From: Herbaspirillum rhizosphaerae
Lineage (GTDB): Bacteria > Pseudomonadota > Gammaproteobacteria > Burkholderiales > Burkholderiaceae_D
DNA: 64,000 nt
Assembly (NCBI RefSeq): GCF_001189965.1
Contig: NZ_LFLU01000022.1
Span: 1-64,000, forward strand
Reading direction: 5' to 3'
In this document: one piece after another, positions 28,391 to 37,156 of the stretch
Layout of the letters: each line of letters starts with the position of its first letter
Position numbering within the stretch: position 1 is the stretch's first letter
The notes under the pieces: generated by a model
The model's input: the letters and a program-made list of their open reading frames with translations, nothing else
Told to the model about the DNA's origin: nothing
Databases searched by the model: none
Position numbers and translations under genes: made by a program

Positions 28391-28814
28391 GGATCGCCTC
28401 CCGGATGCGGTGATAGGTTGCGCAACGGCACAGGTTGCTCATGTATTCGTCGATCTGCGCATCGCTCGGTTTCGGATATTTTTTCAACAAGGCGGTGGCC
28501 GCCATGATCATGCCGGACTGGCAGTAGCCGCATTGCGGCACATCGAGCTTGATCCAGGCCAGTTGCACCGGGTGGCTGGTGTCGCTCGACAGACCTTCGA
28601 TGGTGGTCACGCTGCGCCCGGCGACGCTGGATACCGGCACGCTGCACGAACGCATCTGCTCGCCGTCGACGTGCACGGTGCAGGCGCCGCACATGCCGAT
28701 GCCGCAACCGTATTTGGTGCCGGTCAGTCCGGCCGATTCGCGGATCACCCACAACAGCGGCGTCTGCTCGTCGCCGTCGAAGGTGGCCGGTCGCCGGTTC
28801 AGTGTGAATTCCAT
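28371..28814 (-). CDS. iorA: 2Fe-2S subunit of the molybdenum hydroxylase (IorA-like)
   Basis: 147 aa. The plant-ferredoxin-type cluster is at Cys37, Cys42, Cys45 and Cys57 ([16 protein letters not shown]) and the second cluster at Cys95, Cys98, Cys129 and Cys131 ([16 protein letters not shown]). These two [2Fe-2S] centres pass electrons from the molybdenum subunit. It has no signal peptide and would be exported by hitchhiking on the Tat signal of IorB. GGAG precedes the ATG. No cytochrome c subunit is encoded beside it. Confidence 0.92.
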   Translation of the reverse strand: MEFTLNRRPATFDGDEQTPLLWVIRESAGLTGTKYGCGIGMCGACTVHVDGEQMRSCSVPVSSVAGRSVTTIEGLSSDTSHPVQLAWIKLDVPQCGYCQSGMIMAATALLKKYPKPSDAQIDEYMSNLCRCATYHRIREAIHAAANS

Positions 28815-28845
28815 GGTGGTCTCCTGCCTTGTTGAAATGGGAACG

Positions 28846-29946
28846 TCAGAACGCGTGGCGAATGCCGGTCATGACGCCGAGCTGGTTCATGCCGGTGCCG
28901 ACGGTGCCGCCCGGATCGAGCGAGACGGCGGCCGTGCTCGAGTTCGTCATGTAACCGAGCGAGGTGTAGAGCATGGTGCGCTTGGACAGGTTGTAGCCCA
29001 GGCGCAGCACCGACAGCGTCGACACCTTGTCGGTGTCCTTGACCTTGTAGCGGATGACCTGGCCGTCCACGATCCATTGCGTGGCGAAGGGATAGCTGGC
29101 GCCGACGAAATACATATTAGAGGTCTGGTTCGCCGCGGCAGTGATCTTGCGATTCTCCAGACCCACGCCGATCTTGAGGTCGCCGAACAGGACGTAGCCG
29201 TTGAGCGTCAGGCGGCGGTCCGAATAATCGGCGCTGGTCAGGGGCGCCGTCGCACCGCTGCCGCCGTTCATCTTGTCGTAGGCGGCAGCCATGCCGAAGG
29301 TCTTGCTGTCGTAGGCCAACAGGCCTGTGATCTGGCGACAGGCCGCGGGATTGCCGGCCACTTCGCCGGCGCAGTTGGTCGCCGCCGGACCGCCTGCGCT
29401 GGAGGTGTCGCGACCGAAGCTGTAGGTGCCGCCGACCGTCACGCCGGAGAAGGTGCCGAGATAGCCGATAGCGTTGTCGCTGCGCGCGTTGGGCAGATAG
29501 GAATCGATGCTGCCGGTGCCGTAAATGTTGGGACCGAGAATGTCGGCCTTGAGTCCGGCGATGTAAGTCATGTTGACCTGGCGGCCCAGCATCACGCTGC
29601 CGTATTCGCTCTTCAGACCGACGTAGGACTGGCGACCGAACAGACGGTTGCCCTGCCCCATGCCGCCGGTGTCAGGTGTGAATCCCGCTTCCAGCACGAA
29701 CAGCGCCTGCAAACCGCCGCCCAGGTCTTCCGCGCCCTTGAAGCCGATGCGCGACGGCACGGTGCCGGTCAGCGAGGGCATTTTCACCACGCCCGCACCG
29801 GCGGCGTTGGTGTTGCTGACGTATTCGACGCCGGTGTCGATAATGCCGTAGATCGTGACTTGCGCCATGGCGCCGGTGGAGAAAGTGCTGGCGAATGCGC
29901 CGGCCGCGAACGTAGCCGCCGTCATCCATGCGTTGACTGGTTTCAT
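28846..29946 (-). CDS. Gram-negative porin, second paralogue
   Basis: 366 aa, with signal peptide ending GAMAQ, mature start [16 protein letters not shown] and C-terminal GIRHAF. It shares many blocks with the porin at 7684-8799, including [19 protein letters not shown] and NQLGVM. The ATG at 29946 has GAGG nine bases upstream. It sits just upstream of iorA in the same direction and may bring the hydroxylase substrate into the periplasm. Confidence 0.92.
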   Translation of the reverse strand: MKPVNAWMTAATFAAGAFASTFSTGAMAQVTIYGIIDTGVEYVSNTNAAGAGVVKMPSLTGTVPSRIGFKGAEDLGGGLQALFVLEAGFTPDTGGMGQGNRLFGRQSYVGLKSEYGSVMLGRQVNMTYIAGLKADILGPNIYGTGSIDSYLPNARSDNAIGYLGTFSGVTVGGTYSFGRDTSSAGGPAATNCAGEVAGNPAACRQITGLLAYDSKTFGMAAAYDKMNGGSGATAPLTSADYSDRRLTLNGYVLFGDLKIGVGLENRKITAAANQTSNMYFVGASYPFATQWIVDGQVIRYKVKDTDKVSTLSVLRLGYNLSKRTMLYTSLGYMTNSSTAAVSLDPGGTVGTGMNQLGVMTGIRHAF

Positions 29947-30367
29947 CTTGTTTTGCCTCATCTGGGTATCTGGATCATTGACTCTCGAATGACGCGTCTC
30001 ACCACAGTGAAACGCGCATTCATCCTTGTGCCTGACTGACGAAGCTTTCCCCCCTCCGACAGCGTGCGTGCCGCTCTCCATAAGCAACGGCGCGATGCTG
30101 GTGTCACGCGGCCGTCACATATCGAGGCCCCATTCTTGCAAAGGCCCACCTGCGCAACAACCACGCTGCAACCCAAAAAGGGAACCATTTGACCCAAGCT
30201 GAAAACCCGCTGCAGAGCGCCATAAAACGGTGAGTCGGCGACGTGCGCGCGCACTGAATCGGCTCGCGCGACGCCAGGCCGCGATGCGCATGCGATGCAG
30301 GAAAAATGGCGAAAAAGGAGAGGAGAGAAAAAACCGGAAAGCCGGCGCGAGCGCGCCGGCCGGTGGA
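29947..30367. other. Intergenic region between porin and AraC genes (421 bp)
   Basis: Upstream leader of the porin on the left and the AraC-gene terminator on the right. No gene is supported; open frames here are rich in Arg/Ala and not protein-like. Confidence 0.5.
30328..30360 (-). terminator. Rho-independent terminator of the AraC-family gene
   Basis: On the leftward strand an 8-bp stem GCCGGCGC / GCGCCGGC (30341-30360) is followed by CTTTCC and a run of T residues (complement of A at 30328-30333). Confidence 0.75.
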
Positions 30368-31327
30368 TCAATGTGGTGCAGTCGCCTGCCGTGTCTTGTC
30401 CTGCTGGCGCAGATAAGTACGCGGCGGCACACCGGCCCAGCGGCGGAAGGCGCGCGTGAAGCTTTTCTCCGATGCATAGCCGACCTTGTCGGCGACTTCG
30501 CCGATGCGGCAATTGCCGGCGGCCAGATATTCGCTGGCCAAATGCATGCGATGCGTGGTGAGGAAAGAGATCGGCGATTCGCCCACCAGCTCGCGGAAGC
30601 GTGCATCGAAGCGCGAGCGCGACATCGCAACTTCCGACGCCAGCGTCGACACGGTCCAGTCACGCTGCGGCTGGCGATGCATGAGCATCAGCGAGTCGCC
30701 GATCTTGGGGTCGCGCAGGCCGCGCAGCCAGCCGAGATCGCTATCCTCGCTACGCTGCAGATAGATGCGCAGCACGTGCAGCAAGAGCAGGTCGGCCAGG
30801 CGCGCGGCGGCGAAGTTCCAGCCGATCTGGCAGCTCATGGATTCTTCGACGAAGCATTTCAATGTGGAAGTGAACCAGGACGAGACGTTGATTTCTTCGG
30901 CGCGGATGTGGATCAGGTCGGGCAGCGCCGACAGCACGGCGTTGCGGCGCGCTTCGCGAAACAGCAGGATGCCGGTGTACATGTCGGTGACCGCACCGCC
31001 GCCGCCGGCGCAGAACGCCAGCGGACGGGTGATATCGGGAATGATGCCGAGCTCCATCACCATGAGATCGAAATGATGCAGCCGTACGTCGACGCTGGAC
31101 ATCATTTTGTGTTCGTCGCCGTGCGGCAAGAGAATCAGGTCGCCCGGCTGGATCAGCACCGGCGGCGCATCCCTGACGGAGATCCAGAAGGGGTTGTCGG
31201 TGGCGATGCGGAAGTTGGCGCCGTTGACGGGGTCCTTGACAAAACCCCATGGCGCGCTGAGGGTGAAGCGCCCCGTGACGATCCCATCGGATCGCATCCC
31301 ATCAAGAATTTCGCTCAATACATCCAT
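30368..31327 (-). CDS. AraC-family regulator with cupin domain
   Basis: 319 aa. An N-terminal cupin-type sensor (SAPWGFVKDPVNGANF, then LIQPGDLILLPHGDEHKM) is followed by a C-terminal double helix-turn-helix: WTVSTLASEVAMSRSRFDARFRELVGESP and IGEVADKVGYASEKSFTRAFRRWAG. Start ATG at 31327 has GGAG eight bases upstream; earlier in-frame ATGs lack a site. It probably controls the neighbouring porin/iorAB genes or the binding-protein gene upstream; the inducer is unknown. Confidence 0.88.
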   Translation of the reverse strand: MDVLSEILDGMRSDGIVTGRFTLSAPWGFVKDPVNGANFRIATDNPFWISVRDAPPVLIQPGDLILLPHGDEHKMMSSVDVRLHHFDLMVMELGIIPDITRPLAFCAGGGGAVTDMYTGILLFREARRNAVLSALPDLIHIRAEEINVSSWFTSTLKCFVEESMSCQIGWNFAAARLADLLLLHVLRIYLQRSEDSDLGWLRGLRDPKIGDSLMLMHRQPQRDWTVSTLASEVAMSRSRFDARFRELVGESPISFLTTHRMHLASEYLAAGNCRIGEVADKVGYASEKSFTRAFRRWAGVPPRTYLRQQDKTRQATAPH

Positions 31328-31611
31328 TGACTGCTCCGTGGATTGACGGCCGTCACCGAGCAGCAATCTCTGCTTCATGCAAATAACTTGCACGACATTT
31401 CTGCGGTGTCCGGCCGGGTGATGTATTGACTCATCAATTCATGTGAGTGAGCCCTTCCATGTCGACTGCAGCCGACTTTAACGCGAAAAGCTTTTTTCGC
31501 CAAGTCATCTTTTGCGGTGGAGCATCATTCCGCATCCTGCAGCCGGAGCGGCTTTCCGGGCGGAAAGCTGATTTTTTGCAAATTATTTACATCCCGCCTG
31601 GCCGGTTTTCG

Positions 31612-32760
31612 TCAGTTGCCCGCACCGACGTGATACTGCTTGAACATGGTCCAGGCCGAGTTCCTGACCTGGAAGGTAGAAAAGGTCAGTTCGCGCAGAT
31701 CGCCGTTGGCGTCGAAGGCGATGTTGCCGCTCAGCCCGCTGTATTTGATCGCGTGCAAGGCGCCGGCGACCTTGCGCGGATTGGTTGAACCGGCACGCGC
31801 CACGGCTGCCGCCAGCACCTGCACCTGATCGTAGGCGACTGCGGAATACGGACCGATGGCGGTGTTGTAGCGTTGCTGGTAGTTCTTCTCGAAGCTCTCC
31901 AACTGCTTGCTCTTGCGCTGATGCGAACCCGGCATGATGGATACCGTTCCTTCCGCGCCCGGCCCTGCGGTCTGCAGGAACATCGGCCCCACCACCGACG
32001 CCGCAGTGATCAGGGTGATGTCGGTGCCGAGCCTATACATGTTCTGCGCAAACATGGCGCTTTGCGATCCGAGGCCGCCGAAGAAAATGGCGTCGGCCTT
32101 GCCGGTGCGTATCGTCTTGAGAATGTCGTTGAAATCGTAAGTCGTGGCGCTGACGGCATTGACGCTGACGATCTTGCCGCCCATCCTGGTGAAGGCGTTT
32201 TCGAATTTCTCTTTGTAGTCGCGGCCGAAGACGCTGTCGTCATGGACGATGGCAATCCTTGTCTTGTGCAACTCTTGCGCGGTATACGCAGCGAGCACAT
32301 GAGCGCGCTGTTCGTCGTAGGCGGCGAAGCGGAAAGCCGTGTCATGTCCCTGCTGGGTGAAACGCCGCGTGCCGGAGACGGCGAAATGCGGAATGCCGGC
32401 TTTCTGATAAATCTCCGACGAACTGACCGCCACTGCGCTGTTGAAAATGCCGACGACCCCGACGACGCCGCTCTTGGCGAAATACTTGGCGGCGATTTCG
32501 GCGATACGCGGATTGGACTTGTCGTCCTGCGTCACCAGCTTGAAGCTGAGTTTTTCTCCATTGATGCGCAGATCGGCGTTATTGGCGTCGTCCACCGCCA
32601 TCTTGGCGGCGTTCAGCATGCTGGTCCCGCTGGCGGCGCTCAGGCCGCTGAGCGGTCCGGCAAACCCGATGGAGACGATCTTTTCGGCCATGGCCGCCGG
32701 CGATGCCAGCAGTGCTGCCATGGCCAGCAGCATGACGCCGCGTTTGCCTGTCTTCTCCAT
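31612..32760 (-). CDS. LivK-type periplasmic binding protein, orphan
   Basis: 382 aa type I receptor with a signal peptide ending SPAAMAE and a mature start KIVSIGFAGPLSGLSAASG, similar to branched-chain amino acid receptors (LivJ/LivK). AGGGACAT precedes the ATG. No permease or ATPase genes adjoin it, so it must share a transporter encoded elsewhere, possibly one of the two in this window. Neighbours are an AraC regulator and the hydroxylase/porin group. Confidence 0.87.
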   Translation of the reverse strand: MEKTGKRGVMLLAMAALLASPAAMAEKIVSIGFAGPLSGLSAASGTSMLNAAKMAVDDANNADLRINGEKLSFKLVTQDDKSNPRIAEIAAKYFAKSGVVGVVGIFNSAVAVSSSEIYQKAGIPHFAVSGTRRFTQQGHDTAFRFAAYDEQRAHVLAAYTAQELHKTRIAIVHDDSVFGRDYKEKFENAFTRMGGKIVSVNAVSATTYDFNDILKTIRTGKADAIFFGGLGSQSAMFAQNMYRLGTDITLITAASVVGPMFLQTAGPGAEGTVSIMPGSHQRKSKQLESFEKNYQQRYNTAIGPYSAVAYDQVQVLAAAVARAGSTNPRKVAGALHAIKYSGLSGNIAFDANGDLRELTFSTFQVRNSAWTMFKQYHVGAGN

Positions 32761-32874
32761 ATGTCCCTGTCCTTGTCTTCATCGCGCTGGTTTATGTATA
32801 GCTGAGTTATAGATGCGCGACCCGGATAGTTATATCACTCCGGCGAGGGAAGCCATATGGGGGAAATGAAGCAT

Positions 32875-32902
32875 AAAAGCCGGTGATTTCAAGATCGCCG
32901 GC
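32875..32902 (-). terminator. Terminator of the haloacetate-dehalogenase-like gene
   Basis: On the leftward strand GCCGGCGAT and ATCACCGGC form a 9-bp stem with one G-U pair and a 6-base loop, followed by TTTTAT. Confidence 0.6.
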
Positions 32903-32977
32903 GGATGTTGCCGCGATGTTGCTGAATTGGCATGACCGCCTCATATCGGACAGCCTCGGACTGAAGACCGGAGAAAT

Positions 32978-33856
32978 TCAGTCGCCGAAGAAAGGCAGCA
33001 CCTTCTCCAGCAAAGCCTCCGGCGCTTCTTCTGGAATATAGTGGCCGCAATCGAGCGCGCCACCGTCGAGCCTGTCCGAAAATTTCGCCCATTCCTTGAG
33101 CGGCTCGAAGCATTTTTCAATCACGCCCTGCTTGCCCCACAAGGCCAGCATCTCGCAGCGGATCTTGTTGCCGGCGGCGAGGTCGTGGCGTTCATGCTCC
33201 AGATCGATGCCGGCGCTGGCGCGGTAGTCTTCGCAGATGCCGTGAATGGTGGCCGGATCGCGCAGGCAGCGCAGGTATTCCGCATAGGCTTCCGGCGTGA
33301 ACGGTTTCATCCCGGCGCTGCGGCCGCCGATGGTGTGCTTCAGATAATCCTCCGGATGCGCGCTGAGCAAGGTCTCGGGAAACGGCGCCGGACGGATCAG
33401 GAAGAACCAGTGGTAATACGCGGTGGCGAATTCCCTGCTGGTCTGTTCATACATGGCGAGCGTCGGCGCGATGTCGAGCACCGCCAGCTTGCGGATCGCC
33501 TCGGGATGATCGAGCGCCATGCGATAGGCCACGCGGCCGCCGCGGTCATGTCCCATGAGCAGAAATTGCGGGAAGCCGAGCGAGGCCATCAGGTCGATCT
33601 GATCCTGCCCCATGACGCGCTTGGCGTAGTTGCTGTGATCGGGCAGGCCGGCCGGCTTGCCGCTGTCGCCGTAACCGCGCAGGTCGGCGGCGATGACGGT
33701 GTAGCGCTCAGCGAGTTGCGGCGCCACCTTGTGCCAGATCGCATGCGTCTGCGGATGGCCGTGCAGCAGCAGCAAGGCCGGACCGGAACCGCCGCGGACA
33801 TAGTTGATATGCGTGCCGTTGACCTCGGCGACGTGGCGTGTGAATCCTGCAAACAT
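32978..33856 (-). CDS. Fluoroacetate/haloacetate dehalogenase-like alpha/beta hydrolase
   Basis: 292 aa. It keeps the residue pattern of fluoroacetate dehalogenases: nucleophile Asp104 with Arg105 and Arg108 (GHDRGGR), Asp128 (VLDIAP), the halide-binding His149-Trp150 (YYHWFF), Tyr211 (DYRAS) and His272 (CGHYIPEEAPE). The spacing Asp-to-His-Trp of 45 residues equals that of the characterised enzyme, by family knowledge. It would release halide and glycolate from a haloacetate. Monocistronic and leftward, with its own terminator. A general epoxide-hydrolase-like role is the alternative. Confidence 0.82.
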   Translation of the reverse strand: MFAGFTRHVAEVNGTHINYVRGGSGPALLLLHGHPQTHAIWHKVAPQLAERYTVIAADLRGYGDSGKPAGLPDHSNYAKRVMGQDQIDLMASLGFPQFLLMGHDRGGRVAYRMALDHPEAIRKLAVLDIAPTLAMYEQTSREFATAYYHWFFLIRPAPFPETLLSAHPEDYLKHTIGGRSAGMKPFTPEAYAEYLRCLRDPATIHGICEDYRASAGIDLEHERHDLAAGNKIRCEMLALWGKQGVIEKCFEPLKEWAKFSDRLDGGALDCGHYIPEEAPEALLEKVLPFFGD

Positions 33857-34202
33857 GGCCTGCTCCTCTGATGTCGTCTCTTGCTGCCTGTCGTATTGTG
33901 TTTGCCGTATTGCTGCTTGCCGTATTTACGATTGCTGCCTGCCGCTGCACAAGCGCTTGTCACGGAAAGATTGTACGTCCGTCGCGACGGCACATCATTC
34001 AGTTGGATCAAATCCATTATTTCTTTTGGTTTAACAATCAGGCAATCGTGACGCCGCCTGCGGTGCAACGATATTCACCTTGAAAAACATTTCAGGATTC
34101 AACAAAAACCCAGCTAATTTCGGCACTTATTTACTGACATCGCTTCCTTGCATGGCTTGAGATCGCTAGCATCGTCGGCTCCATGACAATGAAAGGATAG
34201 GT
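33857..34202. other. Intergenic region with short direct repeats (346 bp)
   Basis: No gene is supported. Between 33881 and 33946 the sequences TTGCTGCCTG (33881, 33932) and TTGCCGTATT (33902, 33917) are each repeated. This precedes the dehalogenase gene on one side and the small lipoprotein gene on the other. Confidence 0.5.
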
Positions 34203-34547
34203 ATGAAAAAATTATTGATCTTGTCGAGCGCCTTGCTGCTGAGTGCATGCGCCGATCTTTCCGACCGGATAGGCCTGTTGCAAAGCCCGGCGTTTGAGGT
34301 TGCTTCCCGTCCCGGCGCCACCAAGCGAGATGTCATTACAGCCCTGGGCCAGCCGCGCAGCAGCTTGGCGACGCTCAATGGACGCGGCACCTGTTCTAAC
34401 TATCTGGCAAACGTGAACGGACAAGCCAAACCTGTGTATATCGGCTTCAACCAAAAGGAGCAAGTCGTTGCCTATGGTGCACTGACATGCGAAGAAGCGC
34501 AGAAAAGCGGCTATCTGAACGCGACTGAACCGCCAAAGAAAAAATAG
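34203..34547 (+). CDS. Small lipoprotein, SmpA/OmlA-like
   Basis: 114 aa with a lipobox LLSAC (modified Cys16). The mature part has GATKRDVITALGQPRSSL, reminiscent of the SmpA/BamE-OmlA fold in which a Gly-x-Pro loop follows the first helix. AAAGGATAGG precedes the ATG. Probably an outer-membrane lipoprotein; specific function unknown. Confidence 0.75.
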   Translation: MKKLLILSSALLLSACADLSDRIGLLQSPAFEVASRPGATKRDVITALGQPRSSLATLNGRGTCSNYLANVNGQAKPVYIGFNQKEQVVAYGALTCEEAQKSGYLNATEPPKKK

Positions 34548-34559
34548 GAACCGTTGCGT

Positions 34560-35078
34560 TCAGTTGTCGAGATACTCGAATTCTTCTTCCGGCAACGTGC
34601 GCGAAGCCGGCTTCATCGCGCCATCCTGCGAGCAGAGGCGCGTAGTCACGCTCTTGCCATGCCGCGTGATGATGCCGGCGCTGAACTCGGGATTGTTGGG
34701 GCCGTTGCCGAAACCGGTGCGCACGGTGCGTTCGAACAAAAAATAGTCGTAGTCGCCATTCTTGAAACGAATACGCTCTTCGCCGCCGCCGGAATAGCCG
34801 GTCTCGCTCTTGAAGAATTTTCCGTCCGCCGGTTGCGGCGTGGCGGGGTAACTCAGCTCAATCTTTTGCGCGGTGCCGAAGCGGTATTGCAGTTTGCCGG
34901 CGTCGTCCTTTCCGCCGCCCGACGCGCACAAGGACACTTGCTTGCCCTTGATCGTGCATTGGAACAAAGGCGTTTCGCCGGCAGCGCACAGACTCTTTTC
35001 CGGCGCGGCGGCCAACGCAGCGTGCGGTATCAGCAGGACGCCGGCAAGAGTGGAGAGCAAGGGAAGCAGTTTTTTCAT
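34560..35078 (-). CDS. Hypothetical periplasmic protein
   Basis: 172 aa with a signal peptide MKKLLPLLSTLAGVLL ending in ALAAAP. The mature part has four cysteines (SLCAAGETPLFQC, VSLCAS, TRLCSQD), which could form two disulfides, and a Gly-rich middle (GYSGGGEERIRFKNGDYDY). I do not recognise a named family. No strong ribosome site; the start is chosen because of the signal peptide. Confidence 0.7.
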   Translation of the reverse strand: MKKLLPLLSTLAGVLLIPHAALAAAPEKSLCAAGETPLFQCTIKGKQVSLCASGGGKDDAGKLQYRFGTAQKIELSYPATPQPADGKFFKSETGYSGGGEERIRFKNGDYDYFLFERTVRTGFGNGPNNPEFSAGIITRHGKSVTTRLCSQDGAMKPASRTLPEEEFEYLDN

Positions 35079-35128
35079 GGTTTGGGCGCGCGGAGAAGAA
35101 TGACGCCGAGTATAGCGAACAATCCGTC

Positions 35129-35455
35129 TCAGGCCTGCCACACGCCGTAACCCGCCTCGCGCAGGCCGATCGCCAGTTCGACCTCCATGTCGCGCGCGCC
35201 GTCGTAGGGCATGGGGTTATACATCTCGTAGAGCTTGGGCAGAAGATGCAGGCCGTATTCGCGCACGAAGCGATTGGACTGGATGCCGGCCTTGTGCTTG
35301 TCGAAACGCTGGTCGACATTCAGCCCGGTCATGCCGACGTAGACGCAGGGCTTGCCGGTGACGTAGTCTGGATTGGCTTTGCGAAAGCGCGCCTCGTAGA
35401 GCACGTCCGCCGACAGTTCAATGACATAGACGGAGTAGTGATAACGGCGCGCCAT
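35129..35455 (-). CDS. GIY-YIG-like small protein
   Basis: 108 aa. YSVYVIEL near the N-terminus and CVYVGMTG followed by RFDKHKAG resemble the two GIY-YIG strands and the Arg/His helix of that nuclease superfamily. The remainder (PMPYDGARDMEVELAIGLREAG) includes a Glu in the place of the metal ligand. It starts 7 bases after the stop of the DMT transporter gene, so it is likely co-transcribed. Function unknown. Confidence 0.65.
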   Translation of the reverse strand: MARRYHYSVYVIELSADVLYEARFRKANPDYVTGKPCVYVGMTGLNVDQRFDKHKAGIQSNRFVREYGLHLLPKLYEMYNPMPYDGARDMEVELAIGLREAGYGVWQA

Positions 35456-35462
35456 GACGGAC

Positions 35463-36401
35463 TCAGTGTGCGGAACCCGAAGCATTCGCCGAGGACTTGC
35501 CCGGCACCGTGACCAGCAGCATGCCGGCCAGTGCAACGGCGAAGGCGGCGAGCTGGATCATGGTCAGTTGCTCACCGAGCGCCAGCACGCCGACCAGTGC
35601 GGTGCTGACCGGCAGCATGACGGTGAACACGCCGGCACGCGAAGCAGGGATCGATTTCAGACCGGTCATCCACAACCACACGCTCCAGACGCTGGCGGCC
35701 AGCGCGTAGAACAGCAACAGCAGCCAGATGCCTTTGTGCACGGCGCCGAAGTCGAAGTGCAGCGCCGTGTAAAAACCCATCGGCGTCATCAGGATCAGGC
35801 CCCACAGATTGATGATGGAGCTGATGCGCTTGGGACTCAGGACGGCGGTGAGCTTCTTGCCGATGACAGCGTACGAGGCTTCGCACAGCACGGCGGCAAA
35901 CACCAGCAGGTTGCCGAGCCAGGCCTGATGTTCGGCTGCACTGTCGAGTCCCGGCGCATGCGGGTTCTTCGCCAGCGACAGCAAACCGATGCCGAGCGCG
36001 CCGCAGGCAACCGCCATCCAGACGCGCAGGCCGATGCGTTCGCGCAGGAAGATCCAGCTCATCAACGCCACCGCCGCCGGGATCACCGACATGATGACGC
36101 CGGCCGAGACCGCGCTGGTCATGCTCACGCCGCTGATCATGCAGATCGTGAACAGGAAGTTGCCGAGGAAGGATTCCAGAAACACCAGCAGGCGCGTACG
36201 CGGTGTCAGCGGCGCTTCCGTGCCGGGCTTCTTCAGCCAGCGGATCATGGCGACGGCGCCGATGCCGAAGCGCAGCCATGCCAGCAGGAACACCGGCAGC
36301 GCCGCCGCCAGCGGTTTGGTGAGCGCAACGTAGGCGCCGACCATGGACATGCTCAGCGCCAGACAGACATAGGCCATCATGCGGCCGGGGGTGTAATTCA
36401 T
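35463..36401 (-). CDS. EamA/DMT-superfamily transporter
   Basis: 312 aa inner-membrane protein with ten hydrophobic segments in two EamA repeats (VALTKPLAAALPVFLLAWLR in the first; SRAGVFTVMLPVSTALVGVL in the second). Such drug/metabolite transporters usually export amino acids or metabolites. Start is the first ATG of the frame; no clear ribosome site, and internal ATGs 6-7 codons later are possible. Substrate unknown. Confidence 0.85.
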   Translation of the reverse strand: MNYTPGRMMAYVCLALSMSMVGAYVALTKPLAAALPVFLLAWLRFGIGAVAMIRWLKKPGTEAPLTPRTRLLVFLESFLGNFLFTICMISGVSMTSAVSAGVIMSVIPAAVALMSWIFLRERIGLRVWMAVACGALGIGLLSLAKNPHAPGLDSAAEHQAWLGNLLVFAAVLCEASYAVIGKKLTAVLSPKRISSIINLWGLILMTPMGFYTALHFDFGAVHKGIWLLLLFYALAASVWSVWLWMTGLKSIPASRAGVFTVMLPVSTALVGVLALGEQLTMIQLAAFAVALAGMLLVTVPGKSSANASGSAH

Positions 36402-36619
36402 CGGATAGGGGAGTGAAGTTGTGCTTTCCTGCGGGAAAGCCGGTCGTGCATTCTAATATGAAGCCTGTCGATGGGCAGAGCGGCGCGTCAAATTCACCGA
36501 AATCGCCAACTTGGTAAGAATTGTAAGCAAGTAATGCCAAGCCTTTCGCGGCGACCGAAATGCCCTATATTTGAATCGTGGCGACAAATCAGATGCGCCT
36601 CAACTGAAAGGACATCATC

Positions 36620-36988
36620 ATGATTACCAAAAAAATTATCCCCGCCCTGCTGGTTACCGCAGTACTCGCAGCGTCGGTATCGACTTCCGCTTCCGCGCAT
36701 GACCGCGGCGGCAACAACGGCCTTGCCATCGCCGCCGGCATCATCGGCGCGGTCGCCATCGGCTCGATGATCGCCAACGCCAATTCGGGTCCGAGCTACG
36801 CGCCGCCGCAACAGGTCTATCAGCCGGCTCCGCAGCCTGTGTATTACCAGGCGCCGCAGCAAGTGTATTACCAACCCGCACCGGTATATGTGCGTCCGGC
36901 TCCGGTCTATGTGGAACGTGAATATCGCGAACGTCCTGTCTACCGTGAATACCGTCGCGAATACCGCGACGTGTACTACACCCGCTAA
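36620..36988 (+). CDS. Small secreted Tyr/Pro/Gln-rich protein
   Basis: 122 aa with a signal peptide (LLVTAVLAASVSTSASAHD), then a glycine/isoleucine-rich hydrophobic stretch (LAIAAGIIGAVAIGSMIA) that could be a glycine-zipper helix, then low-complexity repeats of the kind APQQVYQPAPQPVYYQ and PVYVRPAPVYVE, ending in YREYRREYRD. CTGAAAGGAC precedes the ATG. Probably an envelope or surface protein; no known function. Confidence 0.75.
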   Translation: MITKKIIPALLVTAVLAASVSTSASAHDRGGNNGLAIAAGIIGAVAIGSMIANANSGPSYAPPQQVYQPAPQPVYYQAPQQVYYQPAPVYVRPAPVYVEREYRERPVYREYRREYRDVYYTR

Positions 36989-37014
36989 CAACTGACAGGC
37001 TGATCGCAGCACCA

Positions 37015-37062
37015 ACGGCCGGGGCGGCGCGCAGAGCAATCTGCCGCCGCCTCGGTCGTTTT
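37015..37062 (+). terminator. Terminator of the Tyr-rich protein gene
   Basis: A long GC hairpin (ACGGCCGGGGCGGCG pairing with CGCCGCCTCGGTCGT, two mismatches, with an inner CAGA/TCTG stem) ends in TTTT. Confidence 0.7.
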
Positions 37063-37156
37063 CATATTGCGCCGAAAAAGACGATCTTTGCCCGCGCGCT
37101 CTTGTGCAATGGCAAACTGCTCCCAACTAGCCCTGAACTCTTTGGGAGAATTGCAG

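Noticed and set aside
27137-28507. Antisense frame of 456 codons over iorB
   Set aside because: Composition artefact opposite a gene with Tat signal and clear catalytic motifs.
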